A DNA stretch of 64,000 bases from Rhodanobacter soli (GCF_040548735.1 NZ_JBEPSD010000003.1:372001-436000); one strand, 5' to 3'. Positions 8,555 to 16,981 are shown, counted from the first letter of the stretch. Notes: generated by a model from the sequence alone, not told the origin. A program made the numbers and translations.

Positions 8555-8902
8555 TCACACCGAACGGCCATCGTAGTGCCGGACCGGGATGGCTGAAAGG
8601 TCGATGCCCTCGATGCAACGGATGTTGATGGCAGCCATGGCATTGCCCTTCGGGTCCGTGCCTTCGCCGTACGGATGCACGCCGCAGACCGGGCAGAACC
8701 TGTGCTTGATGGCGTGCTTGTTGAACGTGTAGCTGCTTGCCGCATCATCGGGCGTGAGGAGATGAAGCTTCTCCCGCGGAACGAACCAGAGCAGCGAACC
8801 CTTGCGCTGGCAAATCGAGCAGTTGCACGCCAGGGCGCCCTCGATCTCGCCTTCCACCTCGAATGCGACCCTGCCACAGTGGCAGCTTCCCTTGTAGTTC
8901 AT
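8555..8902 (-). CDS. GFA-family zinc protein (glutathione-dependent formaldehyde-activating/CENP-V type)
   Basis: A 115-residue protein with the zinc-binding pattern of the GFA family: CHCG near the N-terminus, CNCSIC about 20 residues later, and CPVCG in the second half. The ATG at 8902 has GGGAGG at proper distance; an in-frame start 60 bp upstream has no such site and would add a non-family tail. Members are small beta-sheet zinc proteins. A few bind glutathione, but most have no proven substrate, so no reaction is assigned. Confidence 0.88.
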   Translation of the reverse strand: MNYKGSCHCGRVAFEVEGEIEGALACNCSICQRKGSLLWFVPREKLHLLTPDDAASSYTFNKHAIKHRFCPVCGVHPYGEGTDPKGNAMAAINIRCIEGIDLSAIPVRHYDGRSV

Positions 8903-9006
8903 TGCCGACCTCCCGAATTTCGCGTTCATGCCAGGTCCGTTCTTCTGCGGTGATGCAACCACGCTCGGTATTGATTGGAAGTTTCTTACAGAGTGGCTAG
9001 CGGCAA

Positions 9007-9357
9007 CTAGAAGACCATCACATGGTCGACCAAGTACCTGCCCTCACGCTGAACCAAGACGAGCTCCGCTACGAATTCGCCCGGCACTTTTGTGAACCGT
9101 TGCCGCCAAACCACGGCGACCGACTCCGGACGCTTGAAGGCCGCCACGAACTCGCGCTCGGCAAAGAATCCCTTGGTACTTTGGTATTGCTCGCAAATCG
9201 ACTGAAGTGCATCTTTGGATAGAACGCTTTTTGCACGTTCGGTGAAGTCCCGAGTGTGCCTCTCGTAGTCGATGGCTGTGGAGGCATCCATCAGGTTGTC
9301 CATGATGGGGGCAGCGACGGCCAAAATTTCCACGTCTGATTTTTGCGCCAAATCCAT
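9007..9357 (-). CDS. Hypothetical protein, 116 residues
   Basis: An unrecognised cytoplasmic protein without signal peptide or membrane helix. The C-terminal half (FFAEREFVAAFKRPESVAVVW... to LVQREGRYLVDHVMVF) has the alternating strand pattern of small alpha+beta proteins such as NTF2-like or DUF4019-type folds, but I cannot assign it. The base composition here is clearly lower in GC than the flanks (about 45-55% in samples I counted), which suggests later acquisition. Confidence 0.6.
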   Translation of the reverse strand: MDLAQKSDVEILAVAAPIMDNLMDASTAIDYERHTRDFTERAKSVLSKDALQSICEQYQSTKGFFAEREFVAAFKRPESVAVVWRQRFTKVPGEFVAELVLVQREGRYLVDHVMVF

Positions 9358-9424
9358 GATGTTTCTCTCGCGGGGCCAACGCTGTAGTTAAGCGGCAACG
9401 AAGCCGTCCACCCTGGATAAATTG

Positions 9425-9958
9425 TTACGTGTTGAGCGGCATCCCCATGATGTTGTCATCATAGTCTTTGCCACCAACGTTGAACTTGCGAGTCCCGAGC
9501 TTGCTAAAGCCGGCGCGCTCATAGAAGGCAATGGCGGATTGGTTGCGCGCGTAAACGCCGAGCAGCAGGCGCCTGGCGCCGGCGGCAATGGAGTGTGCCA
9601 CTGCAGTTGTAACCAGTCGCTTGCCGATACCACCGCCCTGAAACTTGCCTAGCAAGTAGATTCGCTTTAGCTCCAGGTCTCCTGCTGTGTCCGGTAGAGG
9701 CAGTTGTGGCGGCGCGACAACCATGAATCCGACAGGCGCGTTGCCAGGGTTACTCTCGACCAGCCACAAGGCGTACCTTGGATCCGTCAACCACTCACGA
9801 TAGATCTCGGCGGTATGAGCCTGTGCGCAATGGGCGACTATGTCCGTACCAGCAAGGATGCCGGCAAAGGTCTCCAGGAACGTGGCTTGGCCTACGAGAG
9901 CAAGAGAGGCCTCATCGCCTGGAACGCAAGGTCTTAAATTGGTATCAGCGGCAATGAT
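9425..9958 (-). CDS. GNAT-family N-acetyltransferase with a non-standard start (ATC or ATT)
   Basis: A GNAT acetyltransferase using acetyl-CoA, with GKFQGGGIGKRLV as the acetyl-CoA loop and the final YERAGFSKLGTRKFNVG strand. A TTG at 9790 would start inside the domain. The frame stays open upstream and encodes a convincing N-terminal half (LRPCVPGDEASLALVGQ, then TFLETFAGILAGTDIVAHC). In that extension there is no ATG, GTG or TTG. ATC at 9956-9958 and ATT at 9953-9955 sit 6-10 bases after GAGGT, exactly where a start belongs. One base change (ATG to ATC) would explain it. The full protein would be 177 residues, normal for the family. Either initiation is rare and inefficient, or the gene is damaged. 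Confidence 0.7.
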   Translation of the reverse strand: MIAADTNLRPCVPGDEASLALVGQATFLETFAGILAGTDIVAHCAQAHTAEIYREWLTDPRYALWLVESNPGNAPVGFMVVAPPQLPLPDTAGDLELKRIYLLGKFQGGGIGKRLVTTAVAHSIAAGARRLLLGVYARNQSAIAFYERAGFSKLGTRKFNVGGKDYDDNIMGMPLNT

Positions 9959-10043
9959 GGGTTCTACCTCGTTTTCGCGGACAGTTGAGTTAAGGCCGTG
10001 AAAGCCCGATCCCGAACCTCGATTCTGCGTTGAATTGGGTGGA

Positions 10044-11720
10044 TCAGCGCTCCGGATGCCCCCGCTCCTGCATCAGTCGCGTCAGCTCAGCCACCAGGTC
10101 CGCGCGCTTCGCTGCGGCATCCAGCAGATAGACCTGCACGTCGTGCGCCGGGACGCTGGTGCGCAGGTGGCCGCCTTCGGGCACATCGATCGCGGTGCCG
10201 CCGAGCGCCGGTTGCCAGTGGCCGGCCTGCAGGTAGTCGCTGATGTCAAACTGCGCGGCGGCGTCGCCCTTGTTGAGAAGGACCAGCGCGATCTGGTGGG
10301 TGTCGCCTTTCTGGTACACGCGGTAGAACGCAGCCTGGTTGCCGGCGAAGCGCAGTGGCAGCATCAGGCCGCGTTGCAGGGCGGGGGTGTTCTCGCGCAG
10401 TTGGACGATGCGTTTGAGCTGGCGGTAGATCGGGCTTTTCGATGCGGCGTCGATGCGCTGCTGGCCATAGTAGTTGCGGTTGCCCTGGTGTTCGGCCTTG
10501 CCACGTTCGAAGCCGGTTTCCGAACCGTAGTAGATCGCGGGAATGCCGCGGGCGGTGAACAGCCAGTTGTTGGCGTCGATGAAGCCGTTGTCGCTGGCGT
10601 TCAGGCGTGCCATGTCGTGGTTGTCGTAGAAGGTGACCAGCTCGTACGGGTTCTGGTATGGGCCATTGGTGAGGTACAGGCGGTCGAGCAGTTTCGCGTA
10701 GTCGCTGCCGGGGTGTTCGAACACGTCGGCGATGCGGCCGCGCAGCGGGAAGTCGAGCACGCTGATGCTGCCGCTCGAAGGCCAGGTGTACTGGCCGATG
10801 TTATCGGGGCTGTAGTCGAACGCTTCGCCGAACATGAAGAAGCCGGGGTGCTTCGCGCGGATGCGCGCGGCGAACTGTTTCCAGAACGCGGTGGACATGT
10901 GGCTGATGGTGTCGATGCGGAATGCGTCGGCACCCTGGTCGGCCCACTGATTGTACGCACCGACGAAGTAGTCCAGCACGGCCGGGTTCTGGTCGTCATT
11001 GTTGGACAGCTGCACCAGGTCGTCGTAGGCGTGGTAGAAGCGGTGCAGCGGGTTGCGCGCGGGGTCGAGCCGGTAGGGCGGCAGGTTCTGTTCGTCGGCG
11101 ATCAGCTTGCCGTCCCGGTCGTAGATCTGGCCGAACATCGGCTGCGCCTTGGGCATCGTGAAGGCGGGTGAGCCGTGGTTGGCGACGATGTCGAGCACGG
11201 TCCTCAGGCCGTGCGCGCGCATCTTCGCGGTGAACTGCGCGAAGTCGAGGCCCTTGCTGGGCAGGTGTTCGTCGAGCTTGTAGAAGTTGACGCCCCAGTA
11301 GCCGTGGAAGCCGGTCTTGCCGCGGTCGGTGAACTTCGAGCCCCAGCTCACCGGGTCGCCGCCGGTGAACGCCTCGTTCGGGTTGTCCACGATCGGGGTG
11401 ATCCACACGGCGCCGAAGCCCATGCCGCGGATGTAGCCGGCGTTGTCCAGCACGCCCTTGAAGTCGCCACCGAGGTAGCCGATGTTCGCGCTCTCGCCCT
11501 TCGGCGCGCCGGCCACCGGGATGTCGAAGGTGGGGTGGGCGCCGCCCTGGTCGCGCTGGTCGTTCGACGGATCGCCGTTGACGAAGCGGTCGGTCATCAC
11601 GAAGTAGATCGCGTTCGATGCGAACGGCGCATCGGTGCCGACGAATTCCGGCGTGGCGGCCTGCGCGCAGCCGCAGGCCAGCGTCAGCGCGCCGGCCAGC
11701 AGGGTGGTCCTTTTGATCAT
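10044..11720 (-). CDS. Exported GH13 alpha-amylase-family enzyme
   Basis: A 558-residue glycoside hydrolase family 13 enzyme with a Sec signal peptide (MIKRTTLLAGALTLACGCAQA). It should cut alpha-glucosidic bonds in starch-derived oligosaccharides in the periplasm or outside. Catalytic residues are D270 (ADAFRIDT), E299 (FMFGEAFD) and D369 (YDNHDMARL); LDIVANHG is conserved region I. The C-terminal beta domain follows from about residue 470. Its ATG overlaps the stop of the upstream transporter gene by 4 bp (ATGA), indicating translational coupling. It is the third gene of the operon starting with the six-hairpin glycosidase. Confidence 0.93.
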   Translation of the reverse strand: MIKRTTLLAGALTLACGCAQAATPEFVGTDAPFASNAIYFVMTDRFVNGDPSNDQRDQGGAHPTFDIPVAGAPKGESANIGYLGGDFKGVLDNAGYIRGMGFGAVWITPIVDNPNEAFTGGDPVSWGSKFTDRGKTGFHGYWGVNFYKLDEHLPSKGLDFAQFTAKMRAHGLRTVLDIVANHGSPAFTMPKAQPMFGQIYDRDGKLIADEQNLPPYRLDPARNPLHRFYHAYDDLVQLSNNDDQNPAVLDYFVGAYNQWADQGADAFRIDTISHMSTAFWKQFAARIRAKHPGFFMFGEAFDYSPDNIGQYTWPSSGSISVLDFPLRGRIADVFEHPGSDYAKLLDRLYLTNGPYQNPYELVTFYDNHDMARLNASDNGFIDANNWLFTARGIPAIYYGSETGFERGKAEHQGNRNYYGQQRIDAASKSPIYRQLKRIVQLRENTPALQRGLMLPLRFAGNQAAFYRVYQKGDTHQIALVLLNKGDAAAQFDISDYLQAGHWQPALGGTAIDVPEGGHLRTSVPAHDVQVYLLDAAAKRADLVAELTRLMQERGHPER

Positions 11721-13234
11721 GTCGGGGTTCCGGTAGCGAGAGCGGCGGGCGGCGCGTAGACCGGCTCGCGCACGCGCAGGGTGAACAGGCCGGCGACCAG
11801 CAGGCAGGCGCCGCCCAGCGCCAGCGCCCAGATCGGCTGGTTGTGGAAGCACAGCCGCAGCAGCAGGCCGAGCACGCTGGCGGCGAGCAGCTGCGGGATC
11901 ACGATGAAGAAATTGAAGATGCCCATATAGACGCCCATTTTCGCTGCCGGCAGGTTGTCCGACAGCAAGGCGTACGGCAGCGACAGGATCGACGCCCAGG
12001 CGAAGCCCACGCCGACCATCGAGGCCAGCAGCCACTGCGGGTCGCGGATGACCAGGAACGACAGCAGTCCTGCGCCGCCCAGCCCCAGGTTCAGCAGGTG
12101 GCTGATGCGCAGGCCCCAGCGGCGCACCATCAGCGGGATCACCACCGCCGCCAGCGCGGCGAAACCGTTGTACGCGGCGAACAGCACGCCGACCCAGTTG
12201 GCGCCCTCGTTGTAGAGGGCCGAACCGACGTCGGTGGTGCCGTAGATGGTCTGCGTCACGCCCGGCGTGGTGTAGATCCACATCGCGAACAGCGCGAACC
12301 ACGAGAACAGCTGCACCCAGGCCAGCCGGCGCATCGGCCCGGGCATGCTGTACAGGTCGCCCATCACCTCGCGCAGCATGCCGCGGCTGCGGGTGAAGGT
12401 GAGCCAGGCAAACAGCAGGCCGAACACGATCAGGCCGCCGGCGAGCAGGTACAACTCCTTCTCCAGCGCGAAGTGGCGGATCGCGAACAGCACCAGCACG
12501 CCGGCCGCCAGCAGCAGCAGGCCGAGTTTCCAGGCGCGCGACGCATCCACCGCCGGCTGCGCGGCCACGTTGTCGGTGAACGACTGCAGCTGGGCGGGCG
12601 GGTACTCGCGCGTGCGCAGGATCGTCCACAGCACGGCGCCCAGCAGCACCGCGCCGCCGGCGTAGAACGCGTACTTCACCGTGTCGGGGATGCCGCCGTC
12701 CGCGGCCACGTTGGCCACGCCGAATTGCGCCAGGATCCACGGTAGCGCCGACGCCACCACCGCGCCCACGCCGATGAAGAAGCTCTGCATCGCGTAGCCG
12801 CTCGGGCGCTGCTGCGTGGGCAACTGGTCGCCGACGAAGGCGCGGAACGGCTCCATCGACACGTTGATCGAGGCGTCCAGGATCCACAGCAGGCCGGCGG
12901 CCATCCACAGCACCGGCGCGTTCGGCATCCACAGCAGGGCCAGCGACGCGAATACCGCGCCGATCAGGAAGTACGGCCGGCGCCGGCCCAGCCGGTTCCA
13001 GGTGCGGTCGGAGAAGTGGCCGATGATCGGCTGCACGATCAGCCCGGTCAGCGGCGCGGCGATCCACAGGGCCGGGATGTCGTTCACGTCGGCGCCCAGG
13101 GTCTGGAAGATCCGGCTGACGTTCGCGTTCTGCAACGCGAAGCCGAACTGCAGGCCGAGAAAGCCGAAGCACATGTTCCATATCTGCCAGAACGACAGCG
13201 CCGGTTTGTTGTTCAAGAGGGTGCCGTCCTTCAT
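11717..13234 (-). CDS. SLC45/GPH-type MFS transporter, probable maltose carrier
   Basis: A 505-residue inner-membrane transporter with about 12 hydrophobic segments. GHFSDRTWNRLGRRRPYFLIG (about residues 71-91) matches the glycoside-pentoside-hexuronide/SLC45 branch, which carries disaccharides such as maltose or sucrose with protons. The chosen ATG overlaps the upstream glycosidase stop by 4 bp (ATGA at 13231-13234), and its own stop overlaps the next start the same way. Position between two alpha-glucan enzymes, under the TGCATACGTATTCA operator, argues for maltose or maltodextrin uptake; the substrate is inferred. Confidence 0.92.
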   Translation of the reverse strand: MKDGTLLNNKPALSFWQIWNMCFGFLGLQFGFALQNANVSRIFQTLGADVNDIPALWIAAPLTGLIVQPIIGHFSDRTWNRLGRRRPYFLIGAVFASLALLWMPNAPVLWMAAGLLWILDASINVSMEPFRAFVGDQLPTQQRPSGYAMQSFFIGVGAVVASALPWILAQFGVANVAADGGIPDTVKYAFYAGGAVLLGAVLWTILRTREYPPAQLQSFTDNVAAQPAVDASRAWKLGLLLLAAGVLVLFAIRHFALEKELYLLAGGLIVFGLLFAWLTFTRSRGMLREVMGDLYSMPGPMRRLAWVQLFSWFALFAMWIYTTPGVTQTIYGTTDVGSALYNEGANWVGVLFAAYNGFAALAAVVIPLMVRRWGLRISHLLNLGLGGAGLLSFLVIRDPQWLLASMVGVGFAWASILSLPYALLSDNLPAAKMGVYMGIFNFFIVIPQLLAASVLGLLLRLCFHNQPIWALALGGACLLVAGLFTLRVREPVYAPPAALATGTPT

Positions 13235-15420
13235 GGGGTGGCGTGGCCGGTGGCGAGCGGGGCGATCAGCAGGGCGTGCACGTCGGCCTGGTTCAAGGCG
13301 CCGTCGCTGCCGCCGCTGCCGCCGGTGTAGTGGGCGAAGTGGCCGAGGTAGCTCATATTGAAGCCGTCCTCGAGCGTGAACCGGCAGGTGGCGCCCGCCC
13401 TGGCGTCGAAGCGGCCCCAGGTGGATGGCTGCGTGCGCACGCTGTGCGGCATCACGATCGGCAGACGCTGCTCGTCGCTGCCCGCGCAGCGGATCACCAG
13501 CATCTTCACCGCAGCGGTGATGCCGGTATTGATCGGGCCGTGGTCGTTCGCGTAGTCGAGCGCGACGCGATAGCTGCCGCCGGCCGATGCAGTCCACGAG
13601 CGTGGCCAGTTTCCGGCGACCTTCGCCACCTCGCCCACGCAGGTGGCAGGACTGTGCAGCGACTCCAGGCCGTGCGCATCCACACGCGTGGCGCTGAGGC
13701 AGGCGAGGCCGGGTTGCCGCGCGAGATGGCCGTCACCGTCGACGCTGCCGTGGACGCGGCCGTTGAGGTAGAGCCGCACCTTGCCGTCCGTCGTGATCTT
13801 CCAGCCGTCGCCATCGGCACGCAGCAGCGGCGCGGCAGGCGCGATGGGTGCGTACAGCGGCGCATCGGTGCGCAGCGGCGCGTCCGGCACCTGTATCGCC
13901 TTGAGCGTAACCGTGGTGGCCGTGCCGCGTGTGGCGGTGTGGTCGGCGACGAGCAGGTTGCCGGCGATCTTTTCGGGCAGTTGCAAGGTGATCTGCCGGT
14001 CGCGCAGGTCGAGCGTGATCGCGCGGCGCTGGCCGAACAGCATCGGCACCAGCGAGGTGGGCAGCTTCGGTTCCACCCGGCCGTCTTCGCCGAGACCGAA
14101 CACGCCTTCGGTGACCACCGCGAAATAGGCTGCCACCGACCACAGCTGTCGCGGGGAATTCACCACCGGGCCGCTGAGCTTGCCTTCGTCCACGTGCTGG
14201 CCCTGGGTGAGCAGCTCGTAGTTTTCCATGTTGGAACCGTACAGTGCCGCGCCGCGCATCACCGATTCGATCTCGTGCGCGATGCGCGCGGGCTGTTCCG
14301 TCATGCGTGCGGCGCGTAACGCGTACGCGCTGACGAACGGCCAGATAGCGCGGTTGTGGTAGATCGGCTGGTCGGAACGCTCGGGCCAGATCACCGGGCT
14401 GCCCGCGGGCCAGGTCGGATAGTTCGCCAGCGCCTGCCGCGCGCGTTCGCCGTCGGCCACGCCGCTGTCGATCGCCAGCGCAATGCCGAGCAGATCGTAG
14501 GTGTCGTAGGGCGTGCCGTCGCCGCCGATGTAGCTCATGTACATGCCGCGGTCGGCGCGCCAGAAATGCGCGTTGATCGCGCTCTTCAGCGCGGCGGCCT
14601 GGCTGCGGTAGCCGGCCGCCGTCTTCGCGTCGTGCCGCCCGTCGGCCAGCGTGGCGGCCAGTTGCAGCGCCTGGTAGTGCAGCACGTTGGTGGACAGCGC
14701 GTAGGACTGCGCGATGAAGGTCACCTCGTCCGCTGTCCACGCGGGGTAGCTCTGCTCGCGCCAGTCGAGGAACGAGGTCTCGCCGCGGTACAGGCCGAAC
14801 GTGGCGTCGAACGCGTATTGGCGATCCTGCGCCAGCGTGGCGCCAAGCGCCTTGTCGACGTCGCCGGCAAAGGCCTTGTCCCCGAGCAGGTGGCGCGCGC
14901 CGAGGAACCAAACCACGCGATCGGTGCTGATCGGCCAGCTGCCGCCGGAGCCGGTGTCCTGCATCGGGTACAGGCCCTGCGGCGCGGACGGAACGCGCAC
15001 GTCGGACAGCTTGAACTTCAACCCGTTGAGCGAGCGCGCCGGGTCGAAACGCCACAGGCCCAGGTCGATCGCGTAGGACAGGTCGCGCGTCCATACGTAC
15101 GGCCACTTCAGGCCGGTCACGAAGCACTGGCAGGGAATCGGCTGGCCGTGGTCGAACGCGCCGTCGCGGATCGCGCTGACCGAATCCAGCGCCAGGTCGT
15201 CCTGCGCCATCGCGAACAGACCGTCGAACAACGCGCTGGCGGTCTCGGTGCGCAGTGGCTGCGCGGCGATCACGCGCTCGCCGTATGGCCACGCCAGCGT
15301 GTAGTTGTGCTGTGCGTCGCGGCTGATGGCGACGTGCACGCCATGCCAGTCCAGCCCGTCGTGCCAGGCCGGTGCGCCCGCGCTGGCGGCCATCGCCGCG
15401 GTCAGCAGCAGGCTCAGCAT
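13231..15420 (-). CDS. Exported six-hairpin glycosidase-like protein, family unassigned
   Basis: A 729-residue secreted protein with a signal peptide (first about 16 residues). The central part has the layout of (alpha/alpha)6 glycosidases: KWPYVWTRDLSYAIDLGLW near 105-125, SFLDWREQSYPAWT near 215-230 and WPFVSAYALRAA near 350. The C-terminal 200 residues look like a beta-rich accessory module. These features recall GH15/GH63-like debranching or glucoamylase-type enzymes, but I cannot place it in a family. As first gene of the operon with a maltose carrier and an amylase, with an upstream operator of the maltodextrin type, an alpha-glucan substrate is likely. Weak ribosome binding site: a 15-codon leader frame ends over its ATG. 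Confidence 0.75.
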   Translation of the reverse strand: MLSLLLTAAMAASAGAPAWHDGLDWHGVHVAISRDAQHNYTLAWPYGERVIAAQPLRTETASALFDGLFAMAQDDLALDSVSAIRDGAFDHGQPIPCQCFVTGLKWPYVWTRDLSYAIDLGLWRFDPARSLNGLKFKLSDVRVPSAPQGLYPMQDTGSGGSWPISTDRVVWFLGARHLLGDKAFAGDVDKALGATLAQDRQYAFDATFGLYRGETSFLDWREQSYPAWTADEVTFIAQSYALSTNVLHYQALQLAATLADGRHDAKTAAGYRSQAAALKSAINAHFWRADRGMYMSYIGGDGTPYDTYDLLGIALAIDSGVADGERARQALANYPTWPAGSPVIWPERSDQPIYHNRAIWPFVSAYALRAARMTEQPARIAHEIESVMRGAALYGSNMENYELLTQGQHVDEGKLSGPVVNSPRQLWSVAAYFAVVTEGVFGLGEDGRVEPKLPTSLVPMLFGQRRAITLDLRDRQITLQLPEKIAGNLLVADHTATRGTATTVTLKAIQVPDAPLRTDAPLYAPIAPAAPLLRADGDGWKITTDGKVRLYLNGRVHGSVDGDGHLARQPGLACLSATRVDAHGLESLHSPATCVGEVAKVAGNWPRSWTASAGGSYRVALDYANDHGPINTGITAAVKMLVIRCAGSDEQRLPIVMPHSVRTQPSTWGRFDARAGATCRFTLEDGFNMSYLGHFAHYTGGSGGSDGALNQADVHALLIAPLATGHATP

Positions 15421-15461
15421 GGGCGGGTCCAGTGAAGCGGGATGCGGATCGTGCTGGTCAT
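15414..15461 (-). CDS. Possible 15-residue leader peptide ending over the glycosidase start
   Basis: A short reading frame, MTSTIRIPLHWTRPC, has a good ribosome binding site (GGAGGG, 9 bases before its ATG). Its TGA overlaps the ATG of the six-hairpin glycosidase gene, which itself lacks a strong ribosome binding site. This is the arrangement of a translationally coupled leader. It is equally possible that the frame is chance. No attenuator-like hairpin is visible beside it. Confidence 0.35.
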   Translation of the reverse strand: MTSTIRIPLHWTRPC

Positions 15462-15558
15462 CGACGTGAGCCCTCCGGCAGCTGTTATGTCACGGTGCGG
15501 CATGTCCCGCATGTTGCGGTCGCAACATCGGCCACCGGCCGGCGTGGGGATGAGCCCT

Positions 15559-15568
15559 GCATGGTAGG
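15559..15568 (-). promoter_or_regulatory. Probable -10 region of the glycosidase operon promoter
   Basis: On the minus strand this reads CCTACCATGC, containing TACCAT, a four-of-six match to a -10 element. The same decamer lies at 37091-37100, with the same 27-bp distance to the same operator. That identical placement before two operons is the evidence for promoter function. Confidence 0.5.
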
Positions 15569-15595
15569 TAGCGTCGCAATGCAGCAACCAGTGGT

Positions 15596-15609
15596 TGCAT
15601 ACGTATTCA
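15596..15609. promoter_or_regulatory. LacI-family operator, TGCATACGTATTCA type (copy 2)
   Basis: Exact copy of the 14-mer seen at 917. It lies between the divergent glycosidase operon and the LacI gene at 15728, so it probably serves both and makes the regulator autoregulated. Relative to the presumed minus-strand -10 box it is centred near -48, just upstream of a -35 position. Confidence 0.82.
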
Positions 15610-15727
15610 TGGCGGTCGGCGGCGCGCGGCGCCGTTCGCCGCGCCTTCCGCGCCGGGTCGGTTCTTGTAAAGCGCAGGGCGATGGCGGCATAGTCGATCG
15701 ACACCAGCAACGACAGCGGGAGATTCC

Positions 15728-16738
15728 ATGCGGGTACGCCTCGAAGATGTGGCGCGCGCAGCGAGCGTATCGCCCAAGACGGTGTCCCGTGTGCTCAACG
15801 ACGAGGCCAACGTAAGCGATGCCACGCGCAAGCGCGTGCGCGCCGCTATGGAGGCGATGGATTACCGCCCGCATCCGTCGGCGCGCAGCCTGGCCGGGAA
15901 CCGCTCGTTCCTGGTGGCGATGCTGTACGACAACAACGACAACCCCGCCTCGACCTACCTCGCCGAGATCCAGGACGGCGTGCTCGAGGCCTGCGATGCG
16001 CATCGCTACAGCATGATGGTGCGCCCGCTGCGCATGCGCAGCGACGACTTCATCCGCCGCCTCGACGCGCTGATTTCAGACCACCACCCCGACGGCGTGG
16101 TGCTGACGCCGCCGATCACCGACTACGCGCCGCTGCTGAAACGCCTGCGCGAACGCGACGTGCCGTATGCCAGCGTGTCGCCGCAAAGCGGCGGCGGCAT
16201 CGGCGTGAGCATGGACGAGCAGGCGGCCGCGCGGGCGATCGTGGAGCACCTGCTGGCGCTGGGCCATCGGCGCATCGCCCATGTCGTCGGCATCGCCGAC
16301 CACGGCGCCAGCCGCTGGCGCCTGGCCGGCTATCGCGAGGCGATGGCTGCCGCGGGCCTGCCCGAGGACCCGGCACTGGTGGTGCAGGGCGCGTTTACGT
16401 TCGGCTCCGGCGTCACCGCCGCGCGCGAACTGTTCGCGCTGCAGCAGCGACCCACCGCCGTGTTCGCCGCCAACGACGACATGGCCACCGGCGTGATGTG
16501 GGCGGCCGGCGAGTATGGGCTGAAGGTGCCGCACGACCTTTCCGTCTGCGGCTTCGACGACACCCCGTTGGCGCGCCAGCTGTGGCCCGCGCTCACCACC
16601 ATCCAGCAACCCAGCCGCGAGATGGGCCGGATCGCCGCCCAGCAACTGCTGGGCGTGCTGCGCGGCCGCGGGCCCGGTGAACTGGTGCAGGTGCCGTTCG
16701 CCCTGCAGATCCGCGGCTCCACCGCCCGCGCTCCCTGA
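15728..16738 (+). CDS. LacI-family transcriptional regulator of the maltodextrin regulon (MalR-like)
   Basis: A 336-residue LacI/GalR regulator. The N-terminal helix-turn-helix is VRLEDVARAASVSPKTVSRVL (residues 2-22), followed by the hinge (YRPHPSARSLAG) and a sugar-binding effector domain with AVFAANDDMATGVMWA and LSVCGFDDTPLARQLWPALTT. GGGAG precedes the ATG. It is divergent from the glycosidase-carrier-amylase operon and shares with it the operator at 15596, so I infer it binds TGCATACGTATTCA. The same site at 37128 and 37296 would place the second maltodextrin locus under it. The effector is unknown. Confidence 0.9.
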   Translation: MRVRLEDVARAASVSPKTVSRVLNDEANVSDATRKRVRAAMEAMDYRPHPSARSLAGNRSFLVAMLYDNNDNPASTYLAEIQDGVLEACDAHRYSMMVRPLRMRSDDFIRRLDALISDHHPDGVVLTPPITDYAPLLKRLRERDVPYASVSPQSGGGIGVSMDEQAAARAIVEHLLALGHRRIAHVVGIADHGASRWRLAGYREAMAAAGLPEDPALVVQGAFTFGSGVTAARELFALQQRPTAVFAANDDMATGVMWAAGEYGLKVPHDLSVCGFDDTPLARQLWPALTTIQQPSREMGRIAAQQLLGVLRGRGPGELVQVPFALQIRGSTARAP

Positions 16739-16800
16739 GTTCCTGCAAGAGCGCCCCCTCCACGTGGGACCTCCTTCGGTCGTGCGCGATGCCTCGCGTC

Positions 16801-16869
16801 GTAGGGCGGGCAATGTCCGCTGCTCTTGCCGAGGCGCATCGGAGAGCCGGCGGGCAGTGCCCGCCCTAC
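16801..16869. repeat. REP-like inverted repeat after the LacI gene
   Basis: Two 20-bp arms, 16801-16820 (GTAGGGCGGGCAATGTCCGC) and 16850-16869, are inverted copies with two mismatches, separated by 29 bases. Such GTAGGGCGGGC palindromes are typical of repetitive extragenic elements in this bacterial group. It could also end transcription from the LacI gene, though no T-run follows. Confidence 0.6.
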
Positions 16870-16909
16870 AACGGCCACCCGCGGATCGCGGCCATGTTGC
16901 GCAGCAAAT

Positions 16910-16923
16910 TGACAGCGCTGTCA
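16910..16923. promoter_or_regulatory. LacI-family operator, TGACAGCGCTGTCA type (copy 2)
   Basis: A perfect 14-bp palindrome, identical to the core at 833, 58 bp before the GH3 gene. Its left half forms TTGACA (16909-16914), a consensus -35 element, so a bound repressor would cover the promoter. TATGCG lies 19 bp further as a poor -10 candidate. Confidence 0.82.
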
Positions 16924-16981
16924 TTCCTGTCAGTATGCGGTTTCGACGCGTGCCGCCGGTGCGCCAGCCTGGAGCCATGCT

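Larger units (their letters stand above)
15421..15727. other. Divergent regulatory region between glycosidase operon and LacI gene
   Basis: About 300 bases without a full gene. On the minus strand it holds the short leader frame (15414-15461), a CCTACCATGC box (15559-15568) and the TGCATACGTATTCA operator (15596-15609). On the plus strand, TTGTAA (15665-15670) and CATAGT (15689-15694), 18 bp apart, could be the promoter of the LacI gene, though this is weak. GGGAG lies just before the LacI ATG. Confidence 0.5.

Noticed and set aside
10044-13181. A single 1045-codon open frame spanning amylase and transporter on the minus strand
   Set aside because: Only the part from 11720 on encodes a protein with family motifs and a signal peptide. 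The upstream part is an Arg/Ala/Gly-rich shadow of the transporter gene, which is in another frame.
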